From NCBI GenBank assembly GCA_014549065.1, contig JACDOX010000008.1, forward strand, positions 9,279,053 through 9,343,052: a stretch of DNA of 64,000 nt, given 5' to 3'. Every line of letters starts with the position of its first letter. Position 1 is the first letter of the stretch. The notes under the pieces are model-generated. The model was not told the origin of the DNA. It did not search any database and saw only the letters and a list, made by a program, of their open reading frames with translations. Source of the DNA: Cardinalis cardinalis. Its lineage: Eukaryota; Chordata; Aves; Passeriformes; Cardinalidae. Positions 1 through 13,300 of the stretch are shown one piece after another. The translations under genes and the position numbers were made by a program.

Positions 1-1327
1 ATCAGGTGATTCCACCTCACAGCATTAATATTCTTCCAGAAGCAACACCTTGTGTTTAATTATTGTTTCATAAGCAGAATATTTCTTTCCTGTTGTACTG
101 GTGGTAGTTATAGACCATAATGCTGCCTCTGTCCACACACAGTCCTAGTTGCTTCAGAAAAAAACAGTCCATCTATAGAATGTAAATTAAAGTGTTGGGA
201 AAACTCGGTATTGCAGGAACAAGAATTTTTAGAAATAAGAAAACACCCTCAACAGAAAAATGATGGGCATTTTAACAGTACTGTTAAAAAATGAAACAGA
301 TACAAGTGCCAAGTTTTTGTGCTGCTGGACAATATAAGGTTAAATAACAATTGAGAGTCGGTGTAATTTGAAATATGCTATCTTTTCTTTAAGAAAATGC
401 TGGCTTTACATCTTGGATTACTTTCAGAATAGTACAGTACTGGAAAGGATAATTTCCTGGGTATAAGGCTCAAACAGAGAAGTGTAGTTTTGGCCCTACT
501 TTCGCAAGAATTTATGTGTTTGCAGGCATAAAATGTATTTAAAAATAACTGTGGTAATCCCAAATTTGGAAAGGATTTCATGTAACCAAAATATTCAGTA
601 AAACAGGTCTACAGCTAGCAGAATAACTATTCACCTTATTGTTTCACAAGTGTTAGTTAAAGTTTCAGGAAAGACCAGCAATCAAGGTTTAGCTTTTTTG
701 AAGAATAAGACCCTAATAATTGGTCATTTAACATGCATATAGTTAAGTCTAATCTCAGAACTCCTGTTCTTGCTACAGTAGAAAGCATTAGGAGCAAAAG
801 GCATGGAGTGAAAAATNTAATGATGATATGATAAGGAGTGTGCCAGGAAACAAGAGATTTTCAGTTGTGTTGATACATTTCTGTGAGCAACACCAATTTT
901 AGTCAAAATGTGCCCAGTAGAGAGGAAAACATGTAAAACAGAGAGGGCAGACATGCATATAATTTAAAGTTACTTTTTTTCTTCTGACAAGGGTGAGAAG
1001 ATGTCGCTTGCCAAACACATGCATGTTTTCTCTAGATGAATCTGCCTCTCACTGAACTACCAAGCTACTCTTTTCTTTATTTATCTGTTTTTATCTTCCT
1101 TTTATATTCTTATGTTTTGTCTTTTTAATTTTTCTTTTTTTTGTCTTACATTACTTCATATTCATATGTATTAATCTCATATAAATACTACACATTATAA
1201 ACAGTGATTTATTTGAAATTTAAGCTGCATTTTAATTCTTTGGGCTTGTTTTTTTTTATTTTCCTAAGCAGAGAGAGACAGTTCATTGTAAGATTCAAGT
1301 TTGTCTGCTGACACAGTCAGTGACTAC
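1..1327 (-). other. MYBPC3 intron 8, partial
   Basis: AT-rich intronic sequence left of the exon 8 donor. I searched the minus strand for the next exon, which should begin by completing a Ser codon and encode the acidic LDFS-type M-domain segment, and did not find it. It probably lies outside the window. Nothing else recognisable was seen. Confidence 0.7.
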
Positions 1328-4300
1328 CTGAGAAAGGCTGAAGTCATCCGTCTCCCCCCTCCTGCTAGGCTCCTGAATGAGGGTATCAAAGACAAAGCTC
1401 AGATTTAAACAGTTCAGTTCAAAATCTGGCTTCATTCTTACAGGAGAAACTGACAATCTGAACAGCCTGAAGCTGCTCACACTGCACTCCCTTCAAACTG
1501 ATTCAGAATTCTTTTAATTGTGTTAACAAGAAGAGAAACTCTCGTTTCACTGCAGTGAAATAACACAATGCACNTAGGTACTGAGTGGCCACCATTTTAC
1601 AGTGAGGCTGGTGAGCTACCAACAGATGGACTTAACTGTAGACAAATTCTGCTAGCCTTGTTTAATCCTTTGTGATAAATGTTAGAAAAATTCTCATATA
1701 AAAATAGGACTTATAGAGAAATACTCAAAGAGTTGCCATGGATGATTTGTGTCCTATAGAGAAATAGATGTCAAAATATTCTTGGTCTAGCAACTTTTCA
1801 AAAATACATATAAAAACTAAAATAGAAACTTATTTATTATNGCATGAAGGAAAAAGGGAGCACATAATAATGTCTAACACTAGAAAAAATCCAACCAATT
1901 TTGTGAATCTTACTAATAGAAGGGAACATTATTCCCTTAAGAGAGACATCAGAAAGTATTAAAGATGGGGCGAAAGTATTAAAGATTGGCCTTTTCAACA
2001 TCAGTCTTTAATATCTAAGACTACATATACCTGAGTTTTCACCACTCACAANGTCATTTTCTTCATTCAGCTAATATAGGTATAGAACATGAAAACAGAT
2101 ACAATCAAAATGCTTGCAGGAATGTTATCAGTCATATGCTGCATACAGAGCTCACACCAAACTCCACTCCTTGTTTGGCAAATGCAAATCTTTGTACTAA
2201 GATACATGTAAGCCAGACAAAATCAAGACCAACATCACACAGTATCTTTTCCATCTCTATTGGTCTATATNTGGAATGCTTTTACAGGCCTGGAGAAAAG
2301 GTGCTGAAGTTCTTGTTACAATTATACACATTATGGATTGCCTAATTGAAGGCAAGCATGATNATTACACCAGTACAAAGTCCAAACTCTCTTAGGTGAT
2401 TTCCAGGAGTTGTATGGTATGTTAATAGTAGAAATATTTTCTTAGTAGACATCTGTATCTTTGTGTTTGTTTGTCCAACAGCTTTGCTTTTAGCTAGTTT
2501 TATCTGGGAAAGTGGTGAATTCCACAAGGATGTGTAGCCTGATCTAGACAGGTTTCTGCTGTGCGTACTCACGTGCGGCGGAAGGTAGCTCGAATGTCCA
2601 AGTCTCCACTTACAGGTGCTTCTGATGTGACAAAAAGTAATGAAGAACAATGGGAAAGCAAGTCAACAAAATGTAAAAATACACAGCTATTTTTAAAGTT
2701 TTCCTTTGCTGACNTTTTTAGAAAGAAATTCTTATACTGTAAATTGTGATTAATTGCGTATTAAAAGATTAACACATCACCTTTAAGCATGTAACCTTCA
2801 CTAATTAGCTTTCAACAGCCAGTGGTCTTTTGATAACTTATTTCTGTCTCATNTTTCATAATAACCTGGAGCCTGATGGACTATCTTATCTCTTGCTTGT
2901 CAGTTCTCCTGCTGCAAAAATTTAGTTTCAATAGTGTCTTCACAGGGTATTTAAACCCTAATGAGAATATGACTCGACATCAACTGAATACTATTATTAA
3001 AAATAAATTATAATCTGTCCTCTGGCAGCAGAGATAATTCCTGGAACTATGTAGAGAGGTACAGAGACCTAATTGAGCATGTTGTATAGAGAGAATTTTA
3101 TTACATTCTTGGTATTAGTTGGTGTGCTGCTACTGCTGGGAGAAAAACTGTTCTCAGTTGCTGCTCCCAAGTCTTATGAGTCCTATCTAGTGCAACTACA
3201 AAAATTAACACTGCTGATCAAATAACTTAATAAACTTTTGTCTTTACATTAGGTTCAGTGGTAGCTGGACANAAGTTAGTGTTGCAGCCCCTTCAACAGA
3301 ATTGCTGAAACCAGAAATGGTCCAAAGATTCAGTTCTTTCAGTCAGTCCATGCTTATACTCTTTTACTCAAACTTTTCCACAGTCAAGGCCAAATTGATG
3401 TTGAAATATACTTCCTTTTTAATTTTTATAAATGCTATACTGAATAGTATAGCACTTGTGAGGGTGGCACCATGCATTAAGTAAAATGAGTCATCTGCCC
3501 TTAAAGCAATTTTATCTCACAAGGTGCTTCTGTATGAGTTGAATTTATTTATATAGGAAGGAAAAAGGAATTGACANTAGTGTCACATGTCTAAATCTAT
3601 CTTTTTCAAATAGCCATTTTTAGTATTGAACTTTTGCCAAAATAAGAATGAACTTATCTTCTATTCTAGTGGAATTGAACTTAATGAAAGAATGAATCTG
3701 AAATCAGAATAAAGCCAGAGAAAAGTGGGCAGTTTTGNATCTTTGTGCGTGCTTTCTTTAAGAGCATTGCAGTGCTCTGACCAGAGTGACAACCAAGTGG
3801 TATTTCTAATGATCTCAATCCCATTCTCCTCTCTAGATCTTCAGGTCTATACTTCAGATTTGTGCTTGTCTAGTAACCATTATGTACCAGAAAGAATTGT
3901 TGGTGGACAGGGAAAAAAATACAGGGGCAGGAAGGAAAAAAGAGATGGAAGGAATTCACCTTACCATTGACTGTCAGGCTGAAATTAGAGCTATCAAACT
4001 TGTCCTTGGTAGACACCTCACACCTGTACCCTCCTGCAAAAGTCATGTTCGCTTCTATGATTTCCATTTCAAAGGTGTACACCTAGAAGAGAGGCCAATG
4101 ATACAATAATTAAATTAGAAAATGAAATGGGGAAACCTGAGAGAGGGAATACATGGAGAGAAATAGACAAAGGATTAACTATGTCTTTGTGTCCTTTTAG
4201 AACTAGGAACCTTGTGAGTGTCCAACTCATTACTGTAACAAAAAATTATCTATAATTCCTAATTCAGTAGAAACAGCTGAAGAGTGCTGTTAGTACAGGT

Positions 4301-7300
4301 ATTCCTGAGGATAAAAAGATGTATTAGCAAACTGTGCTGGGGCATACACTAATTCCATGTGCACTGGAAACAGGAATAATGCTTTCACTAAGCAGTTTTA
4401 GCCTCTTCCCAGAACGTATGCCGAAGACGCCAAAATTCAGGGAAAGGAGTGGCTCATGTGAGCCAGTCTGTCCCGTTCCCTCCAGGAGAGGGTGGTAGTG
4501 CTTCACGTACCACAGAGGAAGCAAAGTCGTGGTACAGACTCGTGTTCCTGCTCAGGTACCTTTGGACAAATTTCTGGTAAAAAATGGGTCTTACTCAGCT
4601 ACTTAAAGCAGTCTAGACAATGCAAGAGAGCAANGAATTCCAGCACTAATAGCAGAATGATTGACCTATTAAGACCGAGATAGACTANGCTTAAATAGCT
4701 GTCTGATTGTTTTCTCTTAAATATACCAAGTTTCTTGAAGGAAGATGAAGGGAATACTGCAGTAGAAAGTGCAAAACTACTCCCCCAGTCNTCCAGATGT
4801 TTTCTTATTTCACCACAGATAAGGTTTGCAAGAGCATGTAGAGTTTGTCTCTTGTCTGTGTGGTCAAAACACTGACTTCTGTGGATAAAATAGCCTTGTG
4901 TGTTGCTTCGGCTACCTTAACATCAAACCAGTCCTATTTTAGTTTCTATTGTCCTCAGATTAAAGATAAGTGCCTAGAAGACTGAGAACTCTATTCTGCC
5001 AATTGTACCTTGGTGTTTCGATCATAACTGTCATGTAGCTGGAGATGTTTCCCCACTTTGCTTCCCAGGTCCATCCACTTTCCTTTGAACCACTTCACTG
5101 ATGGCTTCTTCAGCAGGCTCTCACCTGCTACTTTGGCAGTGAATGTGATGTTCCCACCTGGTAGGAGAAGTAGATTAAAGTAAGATTATGAATTATGTTT
5201 ATCTGTTGTATCACTGCTGTCACCCTGTACTTAGAGAGCTAATGATAGCCAAGCAACAGGTAGAGTTTACAAACTTCACTTGACCAATGTGCACTCACCA
5301 ACAGTAACTTCTCCATCCTGTGGTCGTGCCACAAAGAGTCCAATGGGGTCCACAGGTTCTTCTGGGTGTGTCTCAGCAGATGAAACTGAAATAAACATCA
5401 TAATTACTATTTANATTTTTTTGGCATCAAACTATATATGAACTACTTAATTAATTTAAAAATTTCTCAGTAGATTTCTTCTGTCTCTGAGATTCCTTAT
5501 TCTTTATGACCTGCTTTCACCTACTGTCTCTATCTCACATTAAGGAGTCCCTGTGGATTTTCTTCCCTTCTGCAAATAAACCAGACTTGGTGTCAATGTT
5601 AATTCTCTATTACCTTCTGTGTTTTGGCTGCTTTCTGCTGGTGGAGCAGGTGACTCTGAGGCAGCTGGGGCTGGAGCAGCTTCTGCAGGAGTGACTGTCT
5701 CACTCTTTTCTGGAAATTAATGTAAGCCAAGATTAGAGAAAATCTATTTCCTCTTTCCTTTTGAAGAAATTTTGCAAAAGAACAGCTTTAATATATTTTA
5801 GGAAATGCATAGAAATTAGCTGTTGTTTCCTAGAGCTTAGAGGATGTGCTGGAAGCAGAAGGGGCTCACTGAAGCTGGATGATGAGGCTTTTTCTTTTGA
5901 TGAGCTCAGAAAGAACTGATGCCTGGTTTTTAAAATTCTATAGTCTTGATGTGTATAAACTTGNCAGGTGATGAATAATGCTATTATTTGTTGCAAATGT
6001 CAGTAAACTACAGTTACAAAAAGCTGTTGGACAAACAAACACAAAGATGTCAGTTTCTAAACAGAAAAGGTAATGAAAAATGATGTAATTATTACATTTG
6101 CAAACAGTTTGCTTATTCAGGAGATTTTGTTCAANGATGCTGTTGGAATGTAATGTTACAAAGCCTATTGTGTGCAGCTTGGAAAAAGCTCTAAACACTG
6201 CTAGTAAGCAATATNGAGAAAGTGTTTTAAAAATCCATCCGTAATGTCTTCCCCTGGTTTATGGAAGTTTGTATCCTCTCAATTAAACCATGACCTCAGA
6301 GAAAAATTTAGGCAAATGCATTTGGCACAATGGAGAAGACAGAATTGTCTGAGAATGGAGTAGGAGTGAGCAGCTGGAGCAGATGGAGGGAGGTAGAATT
6401 TCTTGAAATAGATCAGTTGCAGAAAGATATTTTTTTCTCTGTAGGTAGTGGAGCTGCTTCCAAATAATAANGAACAATCCAGTTACTCTGTGACATTACA
6501 TACTCCACTATGCTCCATAGCATTATTTGTAAGTATTCTGCCTATAGCAGCCTCTGCATGAAACTAACCTGAAAGACAATGAGGAAAATATGATGAGTAC
6601 AATATGGCCCAGTTTGCTTTCAGGATGACATAGTCAGCAGGACCATATTTCTGCATGCTCTGACAGCTGTCAAGTTGTCCTAATCCATACCAGGANTTTC
6701 CCTTACACATAATCTGTCATGCCCTGTCTTTGCATATGGAACGTGGAGCATGTTAAATATTCCTCCATTTATTTTCAGCTGACCAGAAGGTCTCACAAGG
6801 TCCCATCATGTTGCTAGAACAAACAGTGATAGCAAAGAAAAGGAAGTGATATAAACAATCTGAGTTTGAGGCTTTTCACCATATTGAAAAGCAAAAAGTC
6901 AAACACCAGAAGTGGTAAATGGATTCAATTTTGGAGGGGAAAAAGGGATCTGGAAGGTCAAAATGTTTCAAGAAATGAGTGATTTCATCTATCCTAAGCG
7001 TCTTCAGATACTTTTTCATGAAAAAATTCCAGGGAGTTTGACTCTTTAAATTTATTCCCAGGAAAAGCCTGGGAAATTTTTTGAAACGTCCATGTAACTG
7101 GTCTTTTAATGTGTACAAAGGTAGTAATAATGGGAGGTACACAATAATACAAAGGTTACTCTTCATATTCAAGCCCCTCTTGAAATTCGCATTTTGGGTN
7201 GCAGGAGATTTTGAGACAATTTTGTGGAATGTATGAGCTTCTAGAAACATTACAGTATAACTTGTATTTTGTCAATTGCTACAATTTCGTATTGAAATTA

Positions 7301-10300
7301 AATAATTATAAGAAAATTCCAGTCCTAAGATCAGGCATCTCAGTTNAGTTCAGGGTGANGGTTAGATTAGCTTTGCTTTGCTTTTCAGTAGTTAAGTGTA
7401 AAAGCTCAACAGAATTCTGAAGATGTACATTGACATTTCCCCTATGATCTCTTCTCTGTGTCAGAAAACACTGCATGTTTTCTGACACCTGGGAAGAGGT
7501 GTCTTAGCTGCTGGAAATGCATTCCTCACCTTAATATGAATTAGCAGCTTCAAATAGTTGGGCAAAACAGATGTATTGCTGGTAGAGAAATTTTACAGTG
7601 TTAGAATAGGCTAATTTTCATGGGCTTTATCTGTGAAGGTTGCATGTGGGACTGGAAATACTGATTGAACCAGAATTGCATAGGAAATGATGTACCTGGT
7701 TCCTTGACCTTGAGTTCAAATTTGACCTTGGAACTTCCAGCTATTACAGCATATGTCACATCATCTTCTTTTCCTACATTATTGATTGTCAGAGAATGCT
7801 TGTTGCCTTCTGTCTTGATGACATATTTTTCACTTTCAGTAATTTCTGTGCCAGCTCTCTGCCATTTCACCTTGATGCCAGATTTTTCTGTCTCTGCTTC
7901 AAACACAGCTGTGTTTCCGGCTGTCACCTCTGTTGTCTTTGGCTTCTTGGTAAATGCAGAAACTAAAAAAAGAGAGAGGGCTCACTAAAATCTGTTTTGC
8001 AGTTGTGGCATATCTGGTGTAGTCAGCTGTGTGGCTGCAGCAGCTGTCTCCTTTCTCTCCCATCTGCCCGTGCAAGTTATAAATTACAACACTTTCCCCA
8101 GAGAAGTTGTGGAATTTGAGTTTATCAAGTTCTGTGTCTCATTGGGATATCTTATCTCCTCCACACTGTCATGAAATAAAGGGAAATGGATAGCAAAATC
8201 ACCTCACTTTCTCTCTTCCTCTTTCTTTTGCCCCATATTGAGCTCTGGTTTNTCATAAGTGAATGTTTTGGTCGACAACAAGATGGCATGGAATGTATTC
8301 TTACGTATCTAGCTGTCTACATTAATTTGCCATGCACTTTCATCTAGAATAACTAATTTTGTCCTAACAGCTGCTTAATACGGTTGTTACAGAGGATCAG
8401 GCTCTGTTCTTCAACAACACTGCAGTTTTTGCAGTAACCTGTGCCCTAATAGACCACAAGGAATTTATGGTTCATCTTTAGTCCTTCTGTTTTGACTGAT
8501 GAAGGCTTTAGTGGAAAGGAATTCACATTCCTATGATGACCCTTTCATTCCCGCTATAAGGGTATAAATTGTTGTTTATATTGTAGTTTCATTCCCACTA
8601 TAAGGATATAAATTGTTGTTTGTATTCAGAAGTTTACTTCAGCATTAAAAGTTTAAGTACTTGCCTACATGACACTCTACAACAATTACTTTCAAGGTAT
8701 CAATTAAAATATTTCCTTAATGTGTCAAGAAACACTTAGGAAGCTTATAAGGAGAATTAATGACATTATTAATATATAGGGGGAACAAGTGTAAATCAAA
8801 TGATGTTTTACTTCATATGCAATCAAAGTAGCACAGCAGATAGAGAACTGTAAACAAATAATGTATCATGATTTTGCTCCATGAATATCGTAATCTCTCT
8901 CAAGACTAGGTTTTAGTAAAGTTCATTAAAGTTGACTAGGTTTTAGTAAAACTTGATTACTAATATTTTTAACCTCATTTATTTATTTATTTATTTTTCT
9001 TAATCTTTATTTTGAATCGAGATTTTCATGTTCGTGTTTTTTGTCTTAATGAAATCTGTTATCGTTTGCTAATTGCCGTGAGCTATGTTGATGTGTAAAA
9101 ATACCAGCAATTAACATTCTGATTCATACACTGCATTTTTTTTGTGCATCATTCTGCCATCTTTCTATTGACTCACCCCTGTATAACTACATTTTATAAA
9201 ATACTANTCATTTCATCGCATCTAATTTTATCAGTCACCTCTGTGGCAAATTGCCTATGGCTCTACTCCTCTGACAGCCACAGGAACTCTTCCATACAAC
9301 ACAACAATGGTTATAATTAGCTTTGAACTTTTAGTTCTGCTTTATAAAATGGAAAGAAACATGGCATGAAAATGTTTTAAAAGAAAAAGCTTATATTCAT
9401 GTTCAAACAGGTGCTTAAGTTCATGTAAATGGTATTTTATTAAAAATACCATCTATTATTTTTAGAAAATCTCTACTCCTGTAGCATGTCTTCAGACTGC
9501 ATAATTTAGCTGACCTTAGTGGAGTTACATCCACAAAGATTTNATCTGATGGCCTTTGGTCTTTAGCCATAATACAATTCATGCTTCTTGCATTGTTTTG
9601 CAAAGGATTTGAACCTTCTTAAGCATCAGTTAAAATTCGAACTACAAACTTCTAAAATTTAGTAAAGATTGAATTTTGCTTTACTTCATTATATAAAAAC
9701 CAAAATTACATATTTTCAATTTATTTTTCTTCCCCCCCCATTTTATATTTCTGATGAAAACATAATTTTAGTTTTCAATGAGCCTAGAAAAGCCTTGAAA
9801 AACCTCCTGTTTTATTCTTCTGCATGGTTTCCTTCCCTGTTAAAAGTGTGGAAAATTTCCCCTGGGAGTGGAATGTTCCTGCATGTTTATAATTGAGNTT
9901 TTTTCTAATCTGGTGCAATAGTTCCTTAAAAATTTTGTGCTTTGTAGAATACAGGACTTGGTATTGCAGTGTCCTACAGCGTGCTGCCTGTTACCAGCTG
10001 CACACCTTTAGATACCATCCTGCACTTCTGTAAATAACACAGCAGGCTGTGCATTGGTGCAGTGTATCCTGAATAATGGCAGGAGAGTTACTGTGCAGCA
10101 GGCTGGGCATGCAGGATTCCGAAGACCTGTAAAGATGGCCAGGCTGCTGCACAGCAGGGAGACAGGTCAGTTCTGGGAGCCACTCCCTACTGGCTGGCTG
10201 GCTCCTTTCCCTGCGATTCTACAGACAGAGCAGCAAAGGGGCATGTTTTCAGACTTTGAGTGCTATTGTCATCACTCTTCTATTTAAGCACAAAAGAATC

Positions 10301-13300
10301 TATAAATATATTAATTACCTAACAGCAAAGTGATTTGTAAAGGTTCCAGCCTACAGTGTCAGAGTTTCATGACACACATACTTGGAAGTAANTCTCTGAT
10401 CTGCTGCACACCCTGTAAAGTGATTAGGCTTCTTACATTTGCTTTGTAGATGACTCAANGAGAACAAAATTGTTGGTGAGAACACAGTGAGAAATCTCCA
10501 CCACTACATAACATTTCTGGCTTTAGGAAATCTAAACACATGTGCAGAAGTTTATATGTAAGACTCCTTCTATTCCCTCCCATCTTTCCTGNNNNNNNNN
10601 NNNNNNNNNNNNNNNNNNNNNNNNNNNNNNNNNNNNNNNNNNNNNNNNNNNNNNNNNNNNNNNNNNNNNNNNNNNNNNNNNNNNNNNNNNNNNNNNNNNN
10701 NNNNNNNNNNNNNNNNNNNNNNNNNNNNNNNNNNNNNNNNNNNNNNNNNNNNNNNNNNNNNNNNNNNNNNNNNNNNNNNNNNNNNNNNNNNNNNNNNNNN
10801 NNNNNNNNNNNNNNNNNNNNNNNNNNNNNNNNNNNNNNNNNNNNNNNNNNNCTGTCCTGTGTTTATCCAGACTCCAGGTGCCCATGAGTTAGGAGCCACA
10901 GGGCTGGGCGCCTGATGTCCTCTGCTGCTCACTGTGTCACTTCTCTGATCCCTGGTATGTTCTAACCCAGCTACACGGGGGGAGAGAAAAGTGACATTAG
11001 CTCTAGCACACCATGGCACTTCTGGAGAGAGCAGAGAGCCATGTGAGTNACCAGTGCTGTTGAAGACAGAAAGTGTTGAAGGTGCTCTGTGTGTTTATTG
11101 GGGATGGAGTTGGTGTTGCTGTGGGGATTTTATGAAGGGAGAGAAGAGGGACGTGAAGCTAATAAAAGAAAATGAGCCTAGGGCCACTTTGCACTAACCC
11201 NTTTTTCAACACTTCACCTCTTGTAACCCAGGCCTTCCTAATCACTTCTAGCTTCCATAATGCAAACACACTCACATAATTTCTGAGTAACATAAACCAG
11301 CAGATTTTACCCCAGGCAGAAGAGGAAACTGCTGTATGTGGTCTGCAGTTATCTTGCAGAAACTTTTTGGTGGTTAAGGCTGCAGCCACCAGAACTTGTA
11401 TCCTCTAAAACTCTTGAAACACCTGAAGATGTAACATCAGCCATACACTGTATATGTTCACAAGTTTCAGCTTAACTGGTCAGTAATAAAAACCTCTGTT
11501 TGGAGATCTGAGATCAGATTGCATTTTTAAAATTTACTGGTAGGTCTTTCAATCAGGAGGATGAAGAAAAAAAATACATTTGCTTTGNGCCAAATTAAAC
11601 TAGAATAAAATAATTTGAGTTCCAAAACTAATTTTCTGTAATAGTCACCTAAATAAAATAACAAAAACTAGTATTCTTCCTTCATTCTGCTGCCATTTAT
11701 TAAATCTTGATACAAGCACCTTCATGCTTTCTCCTTTACTTACTGACCTGCTTTGAAGCAATGTCCTTCTAACATACATCATCAAACAAGTTTACTATTA
11801 TGATTCAAGTTTTTTCATACTCTCCTATGCAAACCCTAAGAAATGGCTAAGCTACTACCAGGGTTTCTATCTATTGCACTAATAATTGTTTCCTTTGCTC
11901 TCTTGTTGAACTATCGATCTATTTANTGGGCTTTTATTTTATGAGAGTTTTCAGGCAGAGACTGTGTTCCTGTTNTCTTTGTACAGCATTAAATTGTTAG
12001 TAGGTAGCTGCTAAGTNCTGTTGTTTCTCTAATAAGAATAAAAAATAGTATTAGAAGCTAGAAGAGCAATTCTTATTTCATTATTGTCAGAAAAAATGGA
12101 GGTAAGGTGTACAGTAAAATAATGTTCAAATTACCAAAATAATTTCATTTGCCAGCAACATTCCCTAAATAATCTGGCTTAGAGTCACAAGCATCAGCTG
12201 NAAACCTATTCCTGAAATACTAGAATTTCAAAGTATGTGTGAACTATGTGAAATGAAAGTGAGCAAGAAATGTGTTTTCTACACAGAGTGGTAGAGGAGA
12301 ATATGTGTTGGATCACATTTTCAGATGATATTTCTGCCTTTCTGAAATAAAACCTGTTAAAGGTATAGATTCTTGAGGAGAATCTAATGTATCTGGTTGA
12401 ATACAGCTGCTAGAAACTACAACAGGAATTTGTGATGAGTGAAATTAGACAAAATAATCACAGGTTTCTCCCACAAAGCTGAGTTATCTTATTGCACATT
12501 TTCTGTATTTGGTGTTAAAATATGTATTGGTCAATATATTTAAATAATATTANATAAGCAGTGTTATCTTTTGGAATTCTTTAATTTGTTAAGACGTCAT
12601 GTTGAAAATTGATCTTTGCTTGCACTTGGCATCTAGTTTTGCTTCTATATCATTTGCTCTTCCATTGAGTAAAAAGCCCAATTGAGGATAAGCAGAGTTC
12701 AGTAATGGAGCTTGTAAATTCCTTTCTGAGGAACTATATAAAGATGCTGCACATTCCTCAGTCAGGACCTAAGTGGCTTCTTGCAATTACAAGCTTAATC
12801 ATTCCATGATCCAGAAGCTATTGAAAGACTCAATCTTATCATTCCTTGCCTACTTCAGCAGCTGAGATTGCAAATTCCTGCAGCATGAGCAACAGGCGAG
12901 GAATAGTTTCACTAATCAGTCGCCTCTCTCTCTATGCATCCATCACACTTGCTGTAAAAGGGGGATAGTAATGTTCAGCTTGGTTTGAATCTTAACTTGC
13001 ACAAGAGGAAACTGTCTGTATGAATTCAGGGGTTTTTCTGCATTCCTGCAGTGGACAGAAGTTTGTTGCATTACTTTGTTCTGCTAGGTGCTTGCAAATG
13101 TGAAAGAATGATCTCATATTCAAACTAAAATTATGTGGTTTACTCTTCATTATGCAAATATTATTATTATTGAAGCCTCTGTGTGTACTTACAAGTTATT
13201 TGTAAATTCTTGATGAAATTTCCTAATCAGAACTGCAAAATCTAGACTCCCCAATCTATAAAATATGTGAGTAAAAGCTGACTGATTTTCAGAGGAGGTG

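Noticed and set aside
1..1327. Search for MYBPC3 exon 9
   Set aside because: No acceptor-flanked frame encoding the next M-domain segment was found; it presumably lies outside the window.
4325..4560. CpG-bearing segment in MYBPC3 intron 5 as a possible exon or repeat
   Set aside because: Exons 5 and 6 join directly in frame, the segment has no consistent splice pair, and I recognise no repeat family in it.
10532..11019. Open frames on both strands across the 260-N block
   Set aside because: They exist only because N cannot encode a stop; there is no real sequence to support them.
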